This document shows, one piece after another, positions 60,501 to 64,000 of a DNA stretch of 64,000 nt. A program made the position numbers and the translations under genes. Below the pieces are notes generated by a model. It was not told where the DNA came from and searched no databases. It worked only from the letters and a program-made list of their open reading frames with translations. The DNA is taken from assembly GCA_019009955.1 (NCBI GenBank), contig CM032229.1, positions 192,920,501 to 192,984,500 on the forward strand, in the 5' to 3' direction. Each line of letters starts with the position of its first letter. Within the stretch, counting starts at the first letter, position 1. Source of the DNA: Riptortus pedestris. Taxonomy: Eukaryota; Arthropoda; Insecta; Hemiptera; Alydidae.

Positions 60501-60785
60501 ACAGGTGATAAGATGAAAGCCAGATATGATCGGGCAGCAAATACGGAAGGATTCACTGAAGGGCAAATGGTTCTACTATATAACCCACAACGCAAGAAAG
60601 GACTATCCCCTAAATTGCAAACGCACTGGGAGGGACCTTACAAGGTAATCAAGCGATTGAACGACGTTGTCTACCGGATACAGAGATACCACAACCCGAG
60701 GTCCAAAATGAAAGTGGTACACGTAGAGCGACTAGCCAAGTATGGCAACGGCGATATTGAGCCTATTCGGGACGAAAAGGCTTAA
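57594..60785 (+). CDS. Pol: reverse transcriptase, RNase H, integrase
   Basis: Over 1050 codons with no stop. RT: VNEMERNGVIEPSSSPWSSP, RFCVDYRKLND, FSTLDLQSGYWQ (motif A), MPFGLCNAPATFERLM (B), YLDDIIV (C, 58584). RNase H: IDTDASGYGIGGVL (59025), YYSRVLS, RELLAVLEC, RTDHSALRWL and NNADALSRRP. Integrase: a zinc-binding H/H/C/C part (GGHLGITKT … NCEQCIAAK), the core with Asp at 59925, Asp at 60105 (HSDQG) and Glu at 60213 (spacing DX35E), and the C-terminal WEGPYKVIKRLNDVVYRI. It begins directly after an in-frame TAG and has no obvious start codon of its own, so it needs read-through or is cut off by a point mutation. Confidence 0.95.
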   Translation, partial: RNVEIPLNVGYETKTTVRRLFTVGRQKLPPQSETLIWARVDEDCEDNRLWVVEPKELKDDIITAKALVKTCVDGRVPVRVLNLSNNEKIINKNFEIGQCEPAEAIINCAKNSGSPKMTAKERELLAEEEEKWMKGLTSPERNKAKELLRAHASVFALSNKSPGRTAVVKHEINTGEARPIKQAPRSVPLAKRNEVKELVNEMERNGVIEPSSSPWSSPIVLVKKKDGSTRFCVDYRKLNDVTKKDSYPLPRIDDTLDTLSETKWFSTLDLQSGYWQVEIADKDKEKTAFSASNGLWQFKVMPFGLCNAPATFERLMERVLKGLNWKTCLVYLDDIIVMGKTFEEHLKNLDEVFSRITAAGLKLSIKKCALFQKEVKYLGHRVTAEGISTDEDKIRAVKDWPRPRNLHELRSFLGLCTYYRRFVPNFAQVAASLHELTKKSRPYHWSEAAEDVFQRLKELLYTAPVLAYPIAGQKFIIDTDASGYGIGGVLSQVVNGAERVIGYYSRVLSKPERNYCVTRRELLAVLECVKHYHKYLYGQHFTLRTDHSALRWLLQFKNPEGQLARWIERLQSYDFSIEHRKGGKHNNADALSRRPCNIECKHCTKAEKEESVIDVRLTRIGSDEDWSKAQKDDPILAKIISAKECNRKPTRNETSAESPLAKSYWVQWNSLKLVEGCLYRSWESADGKTTTNLIVVPTSKINEVLKQFHNGPSGGHLGITKTLEKIKQRFYWVGCQQSVTDWIANCEQCIAAKGPTRRSRGKLQLYNAGAPFERIAMDVAGPFPVSEAGNRYVLVVMDYFSKWPEVYAIPNQESKTVVDAFVNNWVCRYGVPIELHSDQGRNFESAIFKEMCELYGIKKTRTTPLHPQSDGMFERFNRTLEEYLRKVVSTQQRDWDVHIPKLLLAYRSAIHDSTSRTPAKILFGAELRLPADLEFGAKPGPSCEDNENTPQAQEGLHELHEFVRNRIKMTGDKMKARYDRAANTEGFTEGQMVLLYNPQRKKGLSPKLQTHWEGPYKVIKRLNDVVYRIQRYHNPRSKMKVVHVERLAKYGNGDIEPIRDEKA

Positions 60786-60796
60786 GTGGGCGGCAG

Positions 60797-61440
60797 TGTT
60801 GCGAAAATTAAATAGATGAATAATCCTTCAGAGAGAGAGAGAGAGTCGCGTATTTGGAAAGGCGGCGTAGATCAAAGAGATCGAGACGCTACTGGGCTCG
60901 TCCCGCCTAGCCTGGAATGAACTAGAACATTCCCCTTTGATCTATGCCGACCACCTATATATAAGGCACCAGCAAGCTGCGAGTCAGTCAGTTTATGCTC
61001 AGCGATCTTGATGGTCACATCAGTGCTACAGTGCGACTTAGTGCAGTGCGGTAAAGAGTTTTTATAAGAAGAACAGTGTTGTGCCGTGACTGTAAGTAAC
61101 AGTTTAGTGCCGTGTTTAAGACAGTGCAGTGCCGCGAAGTAAAGGACAGTGAAGTGCCGCGAAGTAAAGGACAGTGAAGTGCCGCGAAGCAAAGGACAGT
61201 GCAGTGCCGTCTTTCTGTGAATTTCAGTGAATTATTGGACTGTGACTCATTGAAGAACAGTAACGCTATCAGTGTATACTGTGAGTAGTAATTAAGAATA
61301 ATCACCAAGTTTATTGTGCATTGTGAAATAAATTTTGCAGTGATAAAAACTGTGAAACTTGCGAGTATTTAATTTTGCAATCCAAAAGAACTCTTATTAA
61401 AAACGTTTATTACTGGTTTTGGTAATACAAAAACGTAACA
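60797..61440 (+). repeat. 3' LTR
   Basis: 644 bp, matching the 5' LTR except for a longer GA run and a G/C change near 61006. It starts 11 bp after the pol stop codon; the preceding purine-rich AAGTGGGCGGCAG is the likely polypurine tract. Confidence 0.95.
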
Positions 61441-61837
61441 ATATCTTGGTCATATAAAAATATCGATATTGTTCATTCCAATGTTTGAATAAGTTATACC
61501 ATTCAATCTTTTAAATTAATTATACCTCACCATGATATATTATGGCGATAAACAAGAACATTTCAATTGTATGAAGCATTTTAAAAACAAGTACCTGTTT
61601 CATGAGGAGCAAACTATATTACCCCCCCCCCTTCCTCTGTCTTTTACCGGAACATTAATTAATCGGAAGTAAGTAATATTTCTTCCTTTAATGTGTTTAA
61701 AAAATCAATTAATTCACAAAAAAAAACAACACTGGGACGGGTAAATGTCAAAATATAGTGGATAGTAAAGTCTCGCCAAAAAATGCCATCTTCATTCAGC
61801 CTCAAATGATTTCTCGGTCGAAGCCGGGTACCTTAGT

Positions 61838-63631
61838 TAGTATATATATAAAATTGTAACCTCTGTCTGTACATTGAATTTTTTTCGAAATTTCACGATA
61901 CTTTTTAGTTTCACGTGTTATAGACACAATAACTGCATTTTGTTTCTTTTGTGTATGTTTGTTTGTTTGTTACCTTTTCACGCATAAACGGCTGAACCGA
62001 ATTTTATGAAACTTGGTATGTGTATTACTACTAACCCAACTTAGACTTTAGGCTTTACTACTAACCCAACTTAGACTTTTGGCTATGTTAATATTCTCTG
62101 AGAAGAACAGGAGTGGGGGTTATAAGGAAGGCCAGAAATTAAAAATAGCGATATTTCGTTTCCTATTGGTTTTTCGGCACGTATGAATATAACAAAAGCT
62201 GTTTATTTTGTTTTTTAGAGTAACGTTTGTTATATACACTTTTGTTATATACCGAATTATAAAGGAGATATACGGTAAAACCTATAGCGTAAATGAACAA
62301 TTTTATTTGGCACAAAAGAATCAACCGAACTAAATAAAACTTGGTATGTGTATTAACACTAACACCTTCATTATAGTAAGCCATACCAATATTTCTAGGG
62401 ACGGGCAGGAGTGGGGGTTGTAAGCGAGGCCAGAAATTAAAAATAGCAGTATTTCGTTTTCTATCGGTTTTTCTGCAAATATGCACATGACAAAAGTAGT
62501 TTATTTTTTTATTTGCAGTAGCTTTTGTTATATACACATTTGTCTTATAACAAAGTATAAACAAGATATAAACCAAAAACTAAAGCGGAAGCCAACAATT
62601 TCTTTGGGCACTTACGATTGAACCAAATTTAACAAAACTCGGTATGTCAATTAGCATTAATTCTTCCATAATTATAAGCTATATTAAAATTTTTAGGTCC
62701 AAACGGGATTGGGGGTTATAAGGGAGGCCTGAAAGTAAAAATTCGCTTTTTTTATTTGCTATTTGTTTTCGGCAAACGTGCACATTACAAAAATTGTTTA
62801 CTTTGTTATTTAGAGTTAACTTTTGTGTGCATTCACTTTTGTCGTAAAATGAAATAAACACGGGATATACGCTAAAACTAAAGCGAGAATCATTAATTTT
62901 ATTAGTACTCATTTAAGGGTTTTTAATAAATGCATATTATGACAAAATATGTTATGTTTTAGTCTTATATGATAGTTGTAAGTATGATTCGGTTTAGTGA
63001 GCTTATAAATATCCATCGCCTCCTCCTCATTTATTTATTTTCCTTATAACTTTGTTATTTATTTCCAATAGAAATGTAAACTATAAGAGCATTTCCGCTA
63101 TTTAATATATACTCGATATGAATGTTTAAAGTATTACTTAGGTTGCAGGGGGCACTCTTCCCCTCATCTAGCTTTTTGCATATAAATGAAATTATTTTTA
63201 TAGTACCACCATTATTTAGTTCCATCAGGTAGATAAATTATTAAAATAATATTCTGAATCAATAATCTAAGGAAAACAATGATGATAACGCTCCTGCGAG
63301 AGCGGAAATTGGCGGGAGTTAATTGAGTTTACTTATTTCCTGTGAAATGCTACCATTACGGGAGGTGATGTCCATTGAGAATATAATTTTACGTATAAAA
63401 CTGTGCTAAAACTATATGTGCTCGGATTGGTTTTTGACAGGAAATATGTTCATTATAGATGATATATAATTGTAATAAACGCTATCCATGATTATGGCTT
63501 GAATTATTCAAAAACGGTGAGTCAAAAAGTGGAGAAGGATAGATTAGGACCACATTTTCTTATATTCTTCAAAACTAAAATTTCGATTCTATTATTCCCC
63601 AAAAGTTACACTTTAGGATTAGCTATTTCGG

Positions 63632-63635
<4 letters not shown>
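61838..63635 (+). mobile_element. Helitron, plus strand, 3' truncated
   Basis: Begins directly after the TTAGT end of the preceding Helitron (ATATATATAAAATTGTAACC). The interior is built of about three related modules of roughly 310 bp, each beginning with AACCGAA...AAACTTGGTATGT and containing a TTATAAGG.AGGCC block. It stops at a (TA)n tract at 63637 where a reversed HINE-like 5' end follows. Open frames at 62163-62912 minus are not genes. Confidence 0.65.
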
Positions 63636-63636
<1 letters not shown>

Positions 63637-63688
<52 letters not shown>

Positions 63689-63800
63689 AACGGACCTCAT
63701 TTTCGTCATCTCCTATGTGGGATCGATAGACATTTGTTCATATTCCCATCATGAGTAGAACATCAATAGCTGATTTTTCCTAAAGGAAATCTGCTAAAAT
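63637..63800 (-). mobile_element. HINE-like 5' end, copy 15
   Basis: (TA)n at 63637-63685, then the reversed conserved 5' block (GAACGGACCTCATTTTCGTC) and 5' terminus (AGGAAATCTGCTAAAAT). Body and 3' end absent. Confidence 0.7.
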
Positions 63801-64000
63801 AGTACATATATTTCCTGGCTAGAAAAAGTCCTAGACTGTGTGTTGGGCTCCCGGTGGATCACTAGGACGTCTCCGGCAAATGTGGGAAGGCTGGAAACAC
63901 GGTGAGTATCTGAGAAACTGCGTTACCTTAGGTTGCCGTCATCCTCGCCACTAACCATGACCATCTCTACTCAGGGTAAGACTTGGCTCGATCTATGGAG
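63801..64000. other. Unassigned end of window
   Basis: Begins with CCTGGCTAGAAAA as in the SINE tail but then differs; GC-richer sequence with no frame I can assign. Confidence 0.4.

Larger units (their letters stand above)
54922..61440 (+). mobile_element. Ty3/gypsy LTR retrotransposon, young, no env
   Basis: LTRs of 642 and 644 bp (TGTTGCG...CGTAACA) with only a few differences by eye, and ATAT target duplication (54918-54921, 61441-61444). A primer-binding region (CTGGTGTCAGAAGTGGGA) starts two bases after the 5' LTR. Order gag, protease, reverse transcriptase, RNase H, integrase with a GPY-type end (WEGPYKVIKRLN), a Ty3/gypsy arrangement. No envelope frame between pol and the 3' LTR. Confidence 0.95.
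45295..61837 (+). mobile_element. Helitron carrying nested LINE, piggyBac and gypsy insertions
   Basis: 5' end directly after the previous CTAGT (ATATATATAAATAAAATTGT, AACCTCTGTCTG). Helitron sequence resumes after the LINE at 52772, after the piggyBac at 54317 and after the gypsy element at 61441. It ends with TCGGTCGAAGCCGGGTACC and TTAGTTAGT at 61837. At the LINE and piggyBac sites the flanks join to match the uninterrupted copy at 61838-63635. No Rep/helicase ORF. Confidence 0.65.

Noticed and set aside
60785..60797. Envelope gene for the gypsy element
   Set aside because: Only 11 bp lie between the pol stop and the 3' LTR, so there is no room for env.

Overview
The window is AT-rich animal DNA, most likely from an insect or other arthropod. 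It holds one recognisable host gene, a shaggy/GSK-3 protein kinase on the + strand, embedded in a very dense set of transposable elements. The arthropod call rests on the shaggy-like protein ([22 protein letters not shown] signatures), an I-type LINE with RNase H, piggyBac and hAT derivatives, two rolling-circle (Helitron-like) families and tRNA-derived SINEs. I cannot name the species.

Host gene (5562-33825, possibly further right). The kinase domain is split over exons 5562-5645, 8577-8687, 14120-14357, 15984-16177 and 25978-26164. Splice phases agree at every junction and no internal stops occur. The upstream exon(s) with the glycine loop and the VAIKK lysine are not in the window. After the shared NFTEQ end, two phase-compatible last exons are well supported: a short one at 27596-27639 with its own poly(A) signal, and the canonical C-terminus at 33683-33825. 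A third (28389-28459) is weaker. Between HPWQK and [11 protein letters not shown], the site where the vertebrate neuronal GSK3-beta2 insert lies, a frame-preserving 57-nt cassette exon (19145-19201) has excellent splice sites.

Introns and left half (1-43000). These contain about 15 copies of one non-autonomous family with the HINE/Helentron layout: a 5' block, a (TA)n microsatellite, a body and a 3' hairpin ending in a T-run. They also hold canonical Helitron pieces ending in CTAGT/TTAGT, tRNA-derived SINEs (one with a clean target duplication), decayed LTRs, an RTE-type LINE tail, piggyBac and possible Tc1/mariner remnants, and three large tandem arrays (7030-7728, 17104-18975, 23690-25352). 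The stretch 36779-41509 is the longest repeat-poor part; it may be 3' UTR or an uncharacterised transcript.

Right half (43000-64000). This is a nest of elements in a Helitron. An I-type LINE (45401-52758, minus strand, 13-bp target duplication) lies in a Helitron copy and itself carries a hAT MITE (47011-47751, 8-bp duplication). The same Helitron carries a piggyBac deletion derivative (52887-54312, TTAA ends) and a young Ty3/gypsy retrotransposon (54922-61440, near-identical LTRs, ATAT duplication). The gypsy Gag has an N-terminal SAP motif and a repeated coiled-coil region. Its gag-pro junction has a GTTAAAC heptamer just before the gag stop. Left of the nest, a decayed gypsy pol fragment carries five tandem copies of its integrase zinc-binding segment.
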